Shown here in pieces: positions 19,851 to 29,769 of a DNA stretch of 64,000 bases (its first letter is position 1; each line of letters begins with the position of its first letter). This DNA is from Shewanella sp. UCD-KL21 (GTDB lineage: Bacteria > Pseudomonadota > Gammaproteobacteria > Enterobacterales > Shewanellaceae), in contig NZ_MPHK01000006.1 of NCBI RefSeq assembly GCF_001957135.1, forward strand, positions 62,001-126,000, read 5' to 3'. The notes under the pieces are model-generated. The model saw only the letters and a program-made list of their open reading frames with translations, was not told the DNA's origin and ran no database searches. Both the position numbers and the translations under genes were made by a program.

Positions 19851-21005
19851 TTATGGTAAATGCTCTAGCATTAAATAGTCATGTGATTGCATTTCAATCA
19901 ATCTTGAGCGGCAGCGTCTAAACTCAAAACTGAGTAAACCATCGGTGTAAATATCCTCTAAGGAAACTTCGGCGGAAATAATTAACTTCACATTACGCTC
20001 ATAAAACTCATCTACCATCGCGAGAAATCGCCGCGCAATATCATCACCGGTTGTGGCAGAGCCCATTTGTTCAAGCCCACTTAATAGCACGGTATGGTAT
20101 AAACGAGCCACTTCCATATAGTCGCGCTGAGATCGAGGCCCGTCACATAAGTCTCTAAAGTTCGCCAATAGCACCCCTTGGGATTGCTGGCGAATATTCA
20201 CCTCACGGCCTTCAATTTCAATGGCGTCAGTGAAGACTTCTGATTCTGGAGCAAGCTGGGCAAAATAGCTTAACAAGTTGGTGTCAGCCTGCTCATCCAG
20301 TGGGTAATGGTAAATCTCTGCTTGCTCAAGGGTTCGCAAGCGATAATCAATCCCCGAATCCACATTGAGGATTTCGCAGTTTTGGTTTATTAAGGCGATG
20401 GCGGGTAAGAATCTTGCGCGCTGTAAGCCATTTTTATAGAGATCATCGGGAATGATGTTTGAGGTGGCCACTAACGCGACCCCTTCTTTAAATAAGTGCT
20501 GGAACAAGGTGCCCAGTAACATGGCATCGGTAATGTCAGAAACAAAAAACTCATCGAAACAGATGATGTTATATTGCTGCGCCATTTTGTTAGCAATAGT
20601 GATTAACGGATCTTGAACACCGTCAAGCTCGCCTAAGTCATGGTGCAGCTGGTGCATAAAGCGATGAAAGTGGGCTCGCAGTTTTTTATCCGTTGGCAGC
20701 GCATCAAAAAAAGTATCCATCAAATAAGTTTTACCACGGCCTACTCCGCCCCACAAATATAAGCCTTTGACGCTAGGAGCTGACTTTTTAAGGCCGATTG
20801 AACCTAACAGCCGACTCAATGAAGACTGCTGAACATCGGCAGCGATAAGTTCTTCATAAACACGTTGTAATGACTTTACCGCTTGCTCTTGGGCTAAATC
20901 ATGGGAGAAACCTTCACGGGTTAAATCTTGCTGGTAATGCTGCCAAGGGCTTAACTGCGACACTGGGACTACTCTCTTTATACTGCTGAAATTCGACATA
21001 ACCAT
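19851..21005 (-). CDS. zapE: Cell division protein ZapE (AFG1-like ATPase)
   Basis: An AAA-like ATPase associated with the Z-ring. Walker A is GGVGRGKTYLMDTFF (about residue 95), followed by 'HFHRFMHQLHHDL', Walker B IICFDEFFVSDITDAMLL and 'VATSNIIPDDLYKNGLQRARFLPAI' (shortened: VATSNIIPDDLYKNGL). The 384 residues match the family. Its placement upstream of rplM, pointing the same way and divergent from degQ, is common in this group. The start may be the second Met (MSNFSS). Confidence 0.93.
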   Translation of the reverse strand: MVMSNFSSIKRVVPVSQLSPWQHYQQDLTREGFSHDLAQEQAVKSLQRVYEELIAADVQQSSLSRLLGSIGLKKSAPSVKGLYLWGGVGRGKTYLMDTFFDALPTDKKLRAHFHRFMHQLHHDLGELDGVQDPLITIANKMAQQYNIICFDEFFVSDITDAMLLGTLFQHLFKEGVALVATSNIIPDDLYKNGLQRARFLPAIALINQNCEILNVDSGIDYRLRTLEQAEIYHYPLDEQADTNLLSYFAQLAPESEVFTDAIEIEGREVNIRQQSQGVLLANFRDLCDGPRSQRDYMEVARLYHTVLLSGLEQMGSATTGDDIARRFLAMVDEFYERNVKLIISAEVSLEDIYTDGLLSFEFRRCRSRLIEMQSHDYLMLEHLP

Positions 21006-21070
21006 AACATATCACCCTTAACTGACGTAACGGTAAACCATATAAAAATTAACCTTTGTTAATTATGGCT

Positions 21071-21098
21071 GAACTTATTGAAACTTAAATCACTCCGA
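21071..21098 (+). promoter_or_regulatory. Candidate sigma-E-type promoter upstream of degQ
   Basis: GAACTT (21071-21076) followed after 17 bases by TCCGA (21094-21098) resembles the sigma-E form GAACTT-N16/17-TCTGA. An overlapping sigma-70-like pair (TTGAAA at 21078, TATATA at 21102, 18-base spacing) is also present. Which is used cannot be decided by eye. Confidence 0.35.
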
Positions 21099-21195
21099 GG
21101 TTATATAGTCAATACAGCTAAACTGAAGTTGTATTTACGCCAGTCACCCATAATATGTGTATAAGCAAAGATTAATTTTCAAGGAGCAAGAATCA

Positions 21196-22548
21196 ATGAA
21201 ACCCAAATTAACCTTAGTTTCAGCAGCGATATTATCCGCCTCTTTATCGTTAATGCCGGCGTTGTCCCAAGCTGCAATTCCACAAACTGTTAATGGCCAA
21301 GCGCTACCTAGCCTCGCTCCCATGCTAGAGAAAACCACTCCTGCTGTTGTCTCTGTAGCCGTCAGCGGCACCCAAACCTCTAAACAACAAATTCCCGATG
21401 TGTTTCGATATTTCTTTGGCCCTAACGCCCCCCAAGAACAAGTGCGTGAACGCCCTTTTAGAGGCTTAGGCTCAGGGGTCATCATTAACGCTAAAGAAGG
21501 TTATATTGTCACTAACAACCACGTTATTAATGGCGCTGATGAAATTAAAATTGGTCTGCATGATGGCCGCGAAATTGACGCAAAACTCATTGGCTCCGAC
21601 CCTGAATCTGATATTGCTCTATTACAAATAGAAGCGAAAAACCTTACCCAAGTTAAACAAACCAACTCTGATGATATCCGTGTCGGTGATTTTGCTATCG
21701 CCATTGGTAATCCCTTTGGTTTAGGGCAAACCGTGACTTCAGGTATTGTGAGCGCCCTAGGCCGCAGCGGTTTAGGGATTGAAATGCTGGAGAACTTTAT
21801 CCAAACCGATGCCGCTATTAATAGCGGTAACTCCGGCGGCGCCTTGGTTAACCTTAACGGTGAATTAATTGGTATTAATACCGCCATTGTGGCGCCAGGC
21901 GGCGGCAACGTTGGTATCGGCTTTGCTATTCCGGCCAATATGGTCAACAACCTTATTAATCAAATTATTGAACACGGCGAAGTCAAACGTGGCGTACTTG
22001 GCGTTATGGGGCGAGACTTAGATAATGAATTGGCCAAAGCCTTTGGTCTTGAAACCCAGCACGGCGGCTTTATTAGTGAAGTCATGCCTGATAGCGCCGC
22101 TGACAAAGCAGGTATAGAAGCGGGTGATATCATTGTCAGTGTCAATGGTAAGCAGATTAAAAACTTCCAAGCCTTGCGTGCAAAGGTCGCCACCATGGGC
22201 GCTGGGGCTAAGGTTAAAATTGGCATCATTCGCGATGGTGATAATGAAACCATTAATGTCACTCTTGGCGAGTCTAATACCAGTTCAGGCACCAGTGCTG
22301 ATGCATTGCACCCAATGCTTGAAGGGGCAGAGTTAAGTAATAGCCGTAAAGGTATTGAAATTGCTGAGGTAGCTCAAGGATCGCCAGCCGCCAGAAATGG
22401 ACTCGAGAAAGGCGATTTAATTGTCGGGCTAAATCGCAGCAAAGTAAAAAGCCTTAAAGACTTAAAAGAGCAGCTAAAGACCCAGCAAGGCGCGGTCGCA
22501 TTGAAAATATTGCGCGACAATAAGCTGCTGTACTTAGTGCTGCGTTAA
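21196..22548 (+). CDS. degQ: Periplasmic serine endoprotease DegQ/DegP-like
   Basis: An HtrA-family protease and chaperone for misfolded envelope proteins. AAGGAGC lies upstream of the ATG at 21196, giving 450 residues with a signal peptide ending SQA. The triad is His in VTNNHVI, Asp in 'GSDPESDIALLQ' and Ser in INSGNSGGAL. Two PDZ domains follow (about residues 260-350 and 365-450). The Q-linker of DegP in the LA loop is short, which fits DegQ better. The next gene is degS, the same pairing as in E. coli degQ-degS, but with a terminator between them. Confidence 0.93.
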   Translation: MKPKLTLVSAAILSASLSLMPALSQAAIPQTVNGQALPSLAPMLEKTTPAVVSVAVSGTQTSKQQIPDVFRYFFGPNAPQEQVRERPFRGLGSGVIINAKEGYIVTNNHVINGADEIKIGLHDGREIDAKLIGSDPESDIALLQIEAKNLTQVKQTNSDDIRVGDFAIAIGNPFGLGQTVTSGIVSALGRSGLGIEMLENFIQTDAAINSGNSGGALVNLNGELIGINTAIVAPGGGNVGIGFAIPANMVNNLINQIIEHGEVKRGVLGVMGRDLDNELAKAFGLETQHGGFISEVMPDSAADKAGIEAGDIIVSVNGKQIKNFQALRAKVATMGAGAKVKIGIIRDGDNETINVTLGESNTSSGTSADALHPMLEGAELSNSRKGIEIAEVAQGSPAARNGLEKGDLIVGLNRSKVKSLKDLKEQLKTQQGAVALKILRDNKLLYLVLR

Positions 22549-22583
22549 AGCACTCCCGAATAAACCTTGTTGTTTTATCCAAT

Positions 22584-22619
22584 AAGCATCGTAGCCCTGT
22601 TACGATGCTTAATTTTTTT
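22584..22619 (+). terminator. Terminator between degQ and degS
   Basis: The stem AAGCATCGTA/TACGATGCTT is followed by AATTTTTTTA. degS must therefore have its own promoter or depend on read-through. Confidence 0.8.
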
Positions 22620-22664
22620 AATCATGATAATATCTTGGGTACTTTTTCATAATTTAGTCAGCCA

Positions 22665-23738
22665 ATGAATTTCAAAGACACAATTTTATATTTAACCAAA
22701 GCTGTAGCATTTGGATTAGTCATGGCGGCCGCTTTCATATTTGTTACTTCGATAACCAACAACAGTAATTTCAATAATGGCTTAACCACTACCCAGCACC
22801 ACAATGACTTATCCTTTGCTAAAGCCGTTCGCCGAGCAGCGCCTGCTGTGGTCAATATTTATAGTCTCAGTTTAGATCAAAATAGCCCATTAAATTCAAG
22901 CTCGCTTCAAGGCTTGGGATCTGGGGTTATCATGAGTAAAGAAGGCTATATTTTAACTAACTACCATGTCATCAAAAAAGCTGATGAAATTGTTATTGCA
23001 CTGCAAGATGGCCGAAAGTTTACCTCTGAGGTTGTCGGCTCAGATCCAGTCACTGATTTAGCGGTACTTAAAATAGAAGGTGATAACCTGCCTATTGTGC
23101 CAATCAATTTATCCAAACCTGCACAAGTAGGCGATGTGGTGCTTGCCATTGGTAACCCTTACAACTTAGGCCAAACCATTACCCAAGGCATTATCAGTGC
23201 AACCGGCCGAAACGGCTTAAGTTCAGGCTACCTTGATTTCTTACAAACCGATGCTGCCATTAATGCCGGTAATTCTGGCGGCGCACTTATCGACACCACT
23301 GGCGAGCTCATTGGCATCAATACTGCCGCATTTCAAATCGGTGATGAAGGTGGCGGCCACGGCATTAACTTTGCCATCCCCATAAAGTTAGCCCACAGCA
23401 TTATGGGTAAATTGATTAAAAATGGCCGCGTTATTCGTGGCGCGTTAGGGATTTCAGGCGAGCCGTTAAGCCCTGTGATGGCGCAAATCCTCAACTTACC
23501 GGATTTAAAAGGGGTACTGGTAACCGCTGTTGATCCCAAAGGGCCTGCGGCAGATGCAAAACTGCGTCCAAGAGATGTGATTATCGCTTACGCCGAAGAG
23601 AGTGTCCCAGGGGTTGAAATGCTGATGGATAGAATTGCTGAAACAGCGCCCGGAGATAGCATTACAATGACCATCATCCGTGAAGGTAAGTCTTATGATG
23701 TGCCAGTGATTATTGGTGAAAAGGCTGTCGTGCCTTAA
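22665..23738 (+). CDS. degS: Site-1 protease DegS (sigma-E pathway)
   Basis: A membrane-anchored HtrA protease that cuts RseA when its PDZ domain senses unfolded porin tails. There is an uncleaved N-terminal anchor (residues 8-28), then the protease domain with His (TNYHVI), Asp (GSDPVTDLAVLK) and Ser (NAGNSGGAL), and a single PDZ domain (about 255-350). The 357 residues and the single PDZ separate it from DegQ. Regulation of its neighbour by sigma-E would close a loop. Confidence 0.95.
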   Translation: MNFKDTILYLTKAVAFGLVMAAAFIFVTSITNNSNFNNGLTTTQHHNDLSFAKAVRRAAPAVVNIYSLSLDQNSPLNSSSLQGLGSGVIMSKEGYILTNYHVIKKADEIVIALQDGRKFTSEVVGSDPVTDLAVLKIEGDNLPIVPINLSKPAQVGDVVLAIGNPYNLGQTITQGIISATGRNGLSSGYLDFLQTDAAINAGNSGGALIDTTGELIGINTAAFQIGDEGGGHGINFAIPIKLAHSIMGKLIKNGRVIRGALGISGEPLSPVMAQILNLPDLKGVLVTAVDPKGPAADAKLRPRDVIIAYAEESVPGVEMLMDRIAETAPGDSITMTIIREGKSYDVPVIIGEKAVVP

Positions 23739-23747
23739 GCGCAAATG

Positions 23748-23789
23748 ACAAGTTACAAGTTACAAGTTACAAGTTACAAGTTACAAGTT
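23748..23789 (+). repeat. Heptanucleotide tandem repeat (ACAAGTT)6
   Basis: Six perfect head-to-tail copies of ACAAGTT begin 9 bases after the degS stop and end 6 bases before the following terminator. It does not encode protein in a called gene. Confidence 0.95.
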
Positions 23790-23795
23790 AATCAT

Positions 23796-23830
23796 AAAAA
23801 AAGTCAGCTACCTTAGGTAACTGACTTTTT
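23796..23830. terminator. Bidirectional terminator between degS and murA
   Basis: The stem AAAAAGTCAG-C-TACC/GGTA-A-CTGACTTTTT has one internal mismatch. It is symmetrical and lies between convergent genes. Confidence 0.8.
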
Positions 23831-23876
23831 ATTTTTTACGATAAAGCTTTCGTAAACAGCTTAAGCAATCTGCAGC

Positions 23877-25136
23877 TTATGCAATACGAACCACTTCACC
23901 GCCGATGGCTTTAAACTTCTCTTCGATATGCTCATAGCCACGGTCTAAATGATAAATACGATCAACTGTGGTAGTGCCATCAGCCATAAGGCCTGCAATC
24001 ACCAAACTCGCTGAAGCGCGTAGATCTGTCGCCATCACTTGTGCACCGTTCATGCGCTCAATACCATTAATGATGCAGGTGTTACCCTCTAGCTCCATTT
24101 CAGCGCCCATACGGCTTAACTCTGGTACATGCATAAAGCGATTTTCAAAAATCGTTTCAGTCACATGACTGGTGCCTTCAGCTAATGCGTTTAACACACA
24201 AAATTGCGCTTGCATGTCCGTTGGAAATGCAGGATATGGCGCAGTTTTAATATTAACCGCTTTAGGGCGCTTGCCTTGCATATCAAGTTCAATCCAATCG
24301 TCGCCAGTATTAATCACCGCGCCAGCATCTTCAAGCTTTGCCAGTACCGCTTCTAGGCTTGAAGGATCAGCGCTTAGACAGCGGATTTTTCCGCGCGTCA
24401 CAGCTGCTGCCACTAAAAATGAGCCGGTTTCGATGCGATCAGGCATCACTCTGTGGTTACAACCAGAGAGCTTTTCAACCCCTTGAATGCGCAAGGTTGC
24501 GCTGCCAACACCGGTAATTTTTGCGCCCATTGCAATTAAGCAATGCGCTAAATCATTAATTTCAGGTTCGCGAGCGGCGTTTTCAATAATGGTTTCACCA
24601 TCAGCTAAGGTCGCAGCCATCAATAGGTTTTCTGTGGCGCCAACGCTGACCATATCCATAAAGATATGCGCGCCTTTTAAGCGGCCATCAACTCTGGCTT
24701 TAATGTAACCTTCTTTGACCTCAATGGTCGCGCCCATTTGCTCTAGCCCTTGCAAATGCAAGTTCACCGGTCTGGCGCCAATAGCGCAGCCACCAGGCAA
24801 TGACACATCAGCGGTTCCAAATCGAGCAAGTAACGGCCCTAAAATCAAAATAGAGGCGCGCATGGTTCTAACCAAATCGTATGGCGCACAAAACTCATTG
24901 AGATTAGTGGTTGAAATACGATATTGGCTATTGCCTAACTCAGTGACATCAGCACCTAGGCAGCGAAGTAATTCACAGGTTGTTTTTACATCGCGAAGGT
25001 TAGGTACATTCGAAATGTTAAAGTCAGTTTCAGCTAAAACACCAGCAAACAGAATCGGCAAAGCCGCATTCTTGGCACCAGAGATGGTCACATCCCCGGC
25101 AAGGGGCTTGCTGGCTTGTATTGTTAATTTATCCAC
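23877..25136 (-). CDS. murA: UDP-N-acetylglucosamine 1-carboxyvinyltransferase
   Basis: First committed step of peptidoglycan synthesis: transfer of enolpyruvate from PEP to UDP-GlcNAc. Present are '[15 protein letters not shown]', the active-site cysteine loop [16 protein letters not shown] (Cys117, the residue fosfomycin alkylates), '[15 protein letters not shown]' and '[17 protein letters not shown]'. The 419 residues are standard. It is the last gene of the mla-ibaG-murA run. Confidence 0.98.
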   Translation of the reverse strand: MDKLTIQASKPLAGDVTISGAKNAALPILFAGVLAETDFNISNVPNLRDVKTTCELLRCLGADVTELGNSQYRISTTNLNEFCAPYDLVRTMRASILILGPLLARFGTADVSLPGGCAIGARPVNLHLQGLEQMGATIEVKEGYIKARVDGRLKGAHIFMDMVSVGATENLLMAATLADGETIIENAAREPEINDLAHCLIAMGAKITGVGSATLRIQGVEKLSGCNHRVMPDRIETGSFLVAAAVTRGKIRCLSADPSSLEAVLAKLEDAGAVINTGDDWIELDMQGKRPKAVNIKTAPYPAFPTDMQAQFCVLNALAEGTSHVTETIFENRFMHVPELSRMGAEMELEGNTCIINGIERMNGAQVMATDLRASASLVIAGLMADGTTTVDRIYHLDRGYEHIEEKFKAIGGEVVRIA

Positions 25137-25163
25137 ACTAATTCTCTACACTCAGTCTTACGC

Positions 25164-25415
25164 TTACATATTAAATAATTTTTCACGCTTCCACTGAGTC
25201 GGCGTAAAAGTCTTGATAGTAAGCGCATGTAACTCACCACTGGCAATATGTTCATTCAGTGGTGCATAAATGGTCTGCTGCTGCTTCACTTTACTCATAG
25301 CGTCGAACATTTCGCCAACTGCAACCACTTTGTAGTGGCTACCATCTGAAGTCACATGTACTTCATCTAGGGTTAACGCCTCTGATAAAATCTGCTCAAT
25401 TACTTTGCAATCCAT
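25164..25415 (-). CDS. ibaG: BolA-family protein IbaG
   Basis: An 83-residue BolA fold: VIEQILSEAL, 'HVTSDGSHYKVVAVGEMFDAM' (shortened: VTSDGSHYKVVAVGE), a central helix KVKQQQTIYAPL and 'GELHALTIKTFTPTQW'. IbaG partners with monothiol glutaredoxins in iron-sulfur handling and acid response. Its position between mlaB and murA is conserved. It starts 25 bases downstream of mlaB. Confidence 0.92.
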   Translation of the reverse strand: MDCKVIEQILSEALTLDEVHVTSDGSHYKVVAVGEMFDAMSKVKQQQTIYAPLNEHIASGELHALTIKTFTPTQWKREKLFNM

Positions 25416-25440
25416 GAAATGTGCTACCTTAAATTCAATG

Positions 25441-25737
25441 CTATTGTTCTATGAAAAAGGACTCTAAATCATACAACTCGATAAGTTTTTTTAGATGCTT
25501 ACTCGGATTAGCCAAGCTCCTTGGCTGAGTGTTATCCCCATGACAATGACCTAAACATATTAGTTCAAGCAATAAGGCCACGCCTGCACTGTCAACATAC
25601 TCTAAAGCAGACAAGTCTAACACTTGAGTCGTATCAGTAAACAATTGTTGTTGATTTGGCCACAATTCTCTGACCTCAACCTGAGTTAATTGCCCTTTAA
25701 GGTGACAAATATCACCTTGCTGTGAAAATTCAATCAC
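25441..25737 (-). CDS. mlaB: STAS-domain subunit MlaB of lipid transporter
   Basis: A small cytoplasmic STAS protein (98 residues) that stabilises MlaF. The STAS core is 'VLDLSALEYVDSAGVALLLEL', with the conserved DSAGVAL loop. It overlaps the mlaC stop by four bases. Sequence similarity is low, as usual for MlaB; the assignment rests on the STAS motif plus context. Confidence 0.88.
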   Translation of the reverse strand: MIEFSQQGDICHLKGQLTQVEVRELWPNQQQLFTDTTQVLDLSALEYVDSAGVALLLELICLGHCHGDNTQPRSLANPSKHLKKLIELYDLESFFIEQ

Positions 25738-26399
25738 GCAGCATTGCCCTCATCCTGATCTAAGCGAATATCTTGATTGGTGCGCTCATAAAGCATGTCG
25801 ATGACCTTATCGACGCCCTTTTGGCGAATTAAATTGGAAATTTCTGATTGCTTTGACGCCAACAAACTCACGCCTTCCGCCACCAAATCAAACGCTTTCC
25901 AGCTGTCATCTTTTAAACGTCTGGCTTTAAACACCACTTTAATGGGCGGACGGCCATCTTCAATAATTTCGACGCGGACATCGATCATTTTCTCGTTACT
26001 AAAATCAGCAGCCGGGAAAAACTGTACTTGCTGACCCGTGTACTCAGTAAAGGCTTGGGCATAGGTTGCCACTAAATAACCTTCAAAAGCATCCACAAAA
26101 CGCTGGCGTTGCTCTGGAGTCGTATCACGCAGGTATTGCCCCATCACTTTATACGCGGCGTATTTATAATCCACATAGGGCATAAGTTCCTCGCGGACGA
26201 TAACTTTTAAATAGCTTAAATCATTGTCAATGAGGGCTTTGTCTTTATCAAAACGCGCAAAGGTTTTCTCTGAAACTTGCTGCACTAGCTTGAAAGGATC
26301 ACGGGTGTCTATGTCATCAGTCGTCAGCTCTGCGGCGCAAAGCGAGTTGATGCTTAACCATAAAAAGACACTTAACATAACGCGAATAAACTGCTTCAT
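25734..26399 (-). CDS. mlaC: Periplasmic phospholipid-binding protein MlaC
   Basis: It carries phospholipid between the outer-membrane MlaA complex and inner-membrane MlaFEDB. A signal peptide ends near LCAA. The Tol-Tol-B-like MlaC fold is recognisable by 'VREELMPYVDYKYAAYKVMGQYLRDTTPEQRQRFVDAFEGYLVATYA' (key parts VDYKYAAYKVMG and FEGYLVATYA) and 'VEGVSLLASKQSEISNLI'. The 221 residues are standard. It is 9 bases downstream of mlaD. Confidence 0.95.
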   Translation of the reverse strand: MKQFIRVMLSVFLWLSINSLCAAELTTDDIDTRDPFKLVQQVSEKTFARFDKDKALIDNDLSYLKVIVREELMPYVDYKYAAYKVMGQYLRDTTPEQRQRFVDAFEGYLVATYAQAFTEYTGQQVQFFPAADFSNEKMIDVRVEIIEDGRPPIKVVFKARRLKDDSWKAFDLVAEGVSLLASKQSEISNLIRQKGVDKVIDMLYERTNQDIRLDQDEGNAA

Positions 26400-26408
26400 A
26401 TACCGCTC

Positions 26409-26882
26409 CTACTTATCATCCGATGACATGCTATAGATTAACTGACCGATTAAGTCTTCCAGAACCAATGCTGAGCGCGTGTCATAAATTTTATCGCCAT
26501 CAGCGAGCATTTCAATATCGTCATCCATAAAACCTGGGGTTAACCCCAAAAACTGCTCACCCAATAAACCAGCAGTTAAAATCGATAAGCTGCTAGTCTC
26601 TGGAAATTGATCATATTGCTTATCCATAGTGATGGTCACTATCGGGACTAACTTTTTAGAGTCAAGCTGAATATCAGTTACTCTTCCGACAACCACCCCG
26701 CCCACTTTGACTGGCGAACGTACCTTTAAGCCACCGATATTGCTAAATTCGGCGTTTAAACTGTAAGTCGCCTGATTAGGCTTAAGCTCGACATTGGCCA
26801 CATTAAATACCAGCACACAAAATGCCACTAAGCCTGACAATAAAAACAATCCAACCAATAACTCTATTTTCCGTGTCAACAT
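26409..26882 (-). CDS. mlaD: MCE-domain subunit MlaD
   Basis: An N-terminal transmembrane helix (residues 8-28) is followed by one MCE domain: 'YSLNAEFSNIGGLKVRSPVKVGGVVVGRVTDI', with key GGLKVRSPVKVGGVVVG, 'SILTAGLLGEQFLGLTPG', and a short C-terminal helix (LVLEDLIGQLIYSM). It forms the hexameric pore ring on MlaE. The 157 residues are slightly shorter than the E. coli protein. A 73-base gap separates it from mlaE. Confidence 0.95.
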   Translation of the reverse strand: MLTRKIELLVGLFLLSGLVAFCVLVFNVANVELKPNQATYSLNAEFSNIGGLKVRSPVKVGGVVVGRVTDIQLDSKKLVPIVTITMDKQYDQFPETSSLSILTAGLLGEQFLGLTPGFMDDDIEMLADGDKIYDTRSALVLEDLIGQLIYSMSSDDK

Positions 26883-26955
26883 ACGACTAAACCACTTTAA
26901 TTAATGAATGCAAAATTTACCCAACTTACCTCTCGCTAACACTCAGCAGTTAACA

Positions 26956-27741
26956 TCAATTGCCGAACATAATCGCTGTCAGTAAAAAATCGAGCGCTAA
27001 CACTGCTAAACTCGCCTGAACCACAGTAGATGTGGTCGCTCGGCTAATGCCTTCAGGGTTGGGAATCACTTCATAACCACGATATAAAGATATCCAGGTT
27101 ACCACTACGCCAAAAAGCACGCTTTTGATTAAACAATTTACAATATCTTGGCGCCACTCAACCGATGCTTGCAGAATTGACCAAAAAGAGCCGCTATCAA
27201 TGCCTTTCCATTCAACTCCCACTAAATGACCGCCGATAATGCCAACCAGACAAAACATCATCACTAATAATGGCAGGGTGATAACCCCCGCCCAAAAACG
27301 TGGCGCTATGATTTGGTGTAAAGGATCAACCGCCATCATCTCTAAGCTTGATAACTGCTCGGTTGACTTCATTAAGCCAATTTCAGCGGTTAACGCTGAG
27401 CCTGCGCGCCCTGCAAAAAGTAATGCCGCAACCACAGGACCAAGCTCTCTTAATAAGCTCAATGCCACCATGGGCCCTAGGCTTTCCACCGTGCCAAAGT
27501 CAGCCAGTACCGTATAAGCTTGTAATGCCAGCACCATACCGATGAACAGGCCTGAGACTATGATGATCACCATAGAGCGAACACCCAGCACATAGACTTG
27601 CTTGGTGATTAAGCCAATATCTTTTTTAAAATTCGGCCAACGGACAATCGCGCCCCACAACATCAGCCCCGCTCGGCCTAAACCTGAAATAAAATCCAAA
27701 GCAAAGCGGCCAATATTACTGATAAAGTTAATCGCGCCCAC
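26956..27741 (-). CDS. mlaE: Permease subunit MlaE
   Basis: Inner-membrane permease of the Mla ABC transporter: 261 residues with five or six hydrophobic segments and the family motif '[43 protein letters not shown]' (key parts [19 protein letters not shown] and EQLSSLEMM, which contact MlaF). It overlaps the mlaF stop by 14 bases, so translation is coupled. Confidence 0.97.
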   Translation of the reverse strand: MGAINFISNIGRFALDFISGLGRAGLMLWGAIVRWPNFKKDIGLITKQVYVLGVRSMVIIIVSGLFIGMVLALQAYTVLADFGTVESLGPMVALSLLRELGPVVAALLFAGRAGSALTAEIGLMKSTEQLSSLEMMAVDPLHQIIAPRFWAGVITLPLLVMMFCLVGIIGGHLVGVEWKGIDSGSFWSILQASVEWRQDIVNCLIKSVLFGVVVTWISLYRGYEVIPNPEGISRATTSTVVQASLAVLALDFLLTAIMFGN

Positions 27742-28555
27742 TTAACATCTCCTGTTGATAGTCTTCAGCCGGATAATGAAAAGCCACCGGCCCATCGGGT
27801 GCTCCATGAATAAATTGTTCAATTTGTGGATTGGTTGAAGCCCGTAATTCAGCAGGCGTGCCTGAAGCGATTACTTTTTTCTCGGCGATAACATAAACAT
27901 AGTCGGCAATACTCAATACTGCATCCACATCGTGAGACACCACCACCGAAGTCAGCCTCAATGTTTCAGATAATTCGCCAATCAATTTCACCAGCACCGC
28001 CATTGAAATCGGATCTTGACCGGCGAAAGGCTCGTCATACAAAATCATTTCAGGCTCAAGTGCAATCGCCCGCGCTAATGCAACTCGGCGCTGCATGCCG
28101 CCGGATAACTCATTGGGCATCATCTGCGCCGCGCCCCGCAGCCCCACGGCTTGCAGCTTCATCAACACAATTTTACGAATGATAGTTTCAGCTAACCCTG
28201 AGTGCTCACGCAGCGCAAACGCCACATTATCAAACACATTCATATCGGTAAAAAGCGCCCCACTTTGAAACAACATGCTCATGCGCTTTCGCTGCTCAAA
28301 TAATTGTTGCCGCTTCAGTTGGTGGATGTTTTGCCCAGCAAAAAGCACCTCACCACTATCAGGGGTTAATTGACCGCCGATAAGTTTAAGTAAGGTGGTT
28401 TTACCTATGCCGCTTGGCCCCATAATGGCGGTCACTTTGCCGGTTGGAATGGTGAGACTGATATCATCAAAGATAACCTTCGTCCCTCGGCTAAAGCCCA
28501 TGTTCTTAACTTCTACAAGGGCTGACGTAGTGGGCTCTAAACTTGGAGTAGACAT
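27728..28555 (-). CDS. mlaF: ATP-binding subunit MlaF
   Basis: ABC ATPase of the retrograde/anterograde phospholipid transporter. It has Walker [13 protein letters not shown], a Q-loop in MLFQSGALF, the signature '[18 protein letters not shown]' and Walker [14 protein letters not shown], with the H-loop in VVSHDVD. The ATG at 28555 (MSTPSLEP) gives 275 residues; a longer frame to 28621 is less likely. It is the first gene of mlaFEDCB-ibaG-murA, divergent from the antiporter gene across 183 bases. Confidence 0.96.
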   Translation of the reverse strand: MSTPSLEPTTSALVEVKNMGFSRGTKVIFDDISLTIPTGKVTAIMGPSGIGKTTLLKLIGGQLTPDSGEVLFAGQNIHQLKRQQLFEQRKRMSMLFQSGALFTDMNVFDNVAFALREHSGLAETIIRKIVLMKLQAVGLRGAAQMMPNELSGGMQRRVALARAIALEPEMILYDEPFAGQDPISMAVLVKLIGELSETLRLTSVVVSHDVDAVLSIADYVYVIAEKKVIASGTPAELRASTNPQIEQFIHGAPDGPVAFHYPAEDYQQEMLSGRD

Positions 28556-28738
28556 GTCTATAGAGGAAATAATAGCCTTCCTAGAGAACGAGATGTAGAG
28601 CTGGATTGTACGAAATTGCACAAGAACCTACAACAAATCAATCACCATGCGTTACAATCCCTAACAATTTTCGCAATAGCGACGATTTTTGTTAATATCT
28701 GACAAAAATATCGCCATAACTCAAATAATTGGAACAAG

Positions 28739-29701
28739 ATGCTTTTTAATATCATGATGCTCATCGTCGGATTGGGCGCATTAGTTTGGAGCGCAGATCG
28801 CTTTGTTTACGGAGCTGCCGCCTTTGCTAGAAACTTAGGCCTCCCACCAATGTTAATCGGTTTAACCATTGTGGCCATGGGCAGCTCAGCGCCAGAAATG
28901 CTGGTTGCTGCCACCGCATCAATGGAAGACATGAGCGATACTGCAATTGGTAACGTGCTCGGCTCAAACGTGGCTAACATCACCTTGATATTAGGGGTTA
29001 CCGCATTGTTTGGGGCTATTTCAGTGCGTTCAGAAACCTTAAAGCGTGAAATTCCAATCATGATTGCGGCAACCGTATTAGCTGGCTACCTTATTCACGA
29101 TGGCATGCTCACCCGCGTTGAAGGTGGGGTATTATTAATCGCATTTTTCGCCTTGATGGGCTATTTCATTTGGAGCGCGATGCGAAATAAGAAAAAAGAT
29201 GTCCTAGCTGATGAGTCTGACGCAGAGATCCCTAAAAATGTACCCACATTACATGCTATTATCTGGATCATTGTGGGTATGGTGTTATTGCCACTCTCGG
29301 CAGACTGGATGGTGACGGGCGCGGTAGGCATTGCCAAGACATTTGGCTTGTCAGATCTGGTCATCGGCTTGACCATTATTGCCATTGGCACCAGTTTACC
29401 GGAACTAGCAGCATGCATCGCTGGCGTCCTAAAAAAAGAAGACGACCTCGCGATTGGTAATATTGTTGGCTCAAACATTTTTAATATTTTAGCAGTGCTG
29501 GCCATTCCTGGGCTGATTGCCCCAGGTGAAATCGACATCAATGCAAGCGGTCGAGATTTTTACATGGTACTAGCAACCAGCACCGCATTAGCAGTACTGG
29601 TATTATCGAGCGGCGCTAAAAAGCAGCTTACTCGTTGGCATGGAGCCCTTTTATTAATCGTCTTTATTGCGTACCAAGTTGTCTTATTTCAATCACAATA
29701 A
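28739..29701 (+). CDS. yrbG: Calcium/sodium antiporter (YrbG family)
   Basis: A CaCA-superfamily exchanger of 320 residues with about ten transmembrane helices in two inverted halves. The alpha repeats that form the ion site are visible: 'IVAMGSSAPEMLVAA' in the first half and 'IIAIGTSLPELAACIAG' in the second, each followed by an 'AIGNVLGSNVANI'-type GN.VGSN stretch. It is the first gene of the yrbG-kdsD-kdsC-lptCAB cluster and is 68 bases from kdsD. Confidence 0.93.
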   Translation: MLFNIMMLIVGLGALVWSADRFVYGAAAFARNLGLPPMLIGLTIVAMGSSAPEMLVAATASMEDMSDTAIGNVLGSNVANITLILGVTALFGAISVRSETLKREIPIMIAATVLAGYLIHDGMLTRVEGGVLLIAFFALMGYFIWSAMRNKKKDVLADESDAEIPKNVPTLHAIIWIIVGMVLLPLSADWMVTGAVGIAKTFGLSDLVIGLTIIAIGTSLPELAACIAGVLKKEDDLAIGNIVGSNIFNILAVLAIPGLIAPGEIDINASGRDFYMVLATSTALAVLVLSSGAKKQLTRWHGALLLIVFIAYQVVLFQSQ

Positions 29702-29769
29702 TGGGGCATAAAGATGTGTGACTCACCAAAGCGTAACCCGACATCGCTTTGGACAATAGAGAGATACAT

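Noticed and set aside
23748-23789. CRISPR or iteron origin
   Set aside because: Perfect heptamers with no spacers, next to a terminator and no replication gene; a simple tandem repeat.
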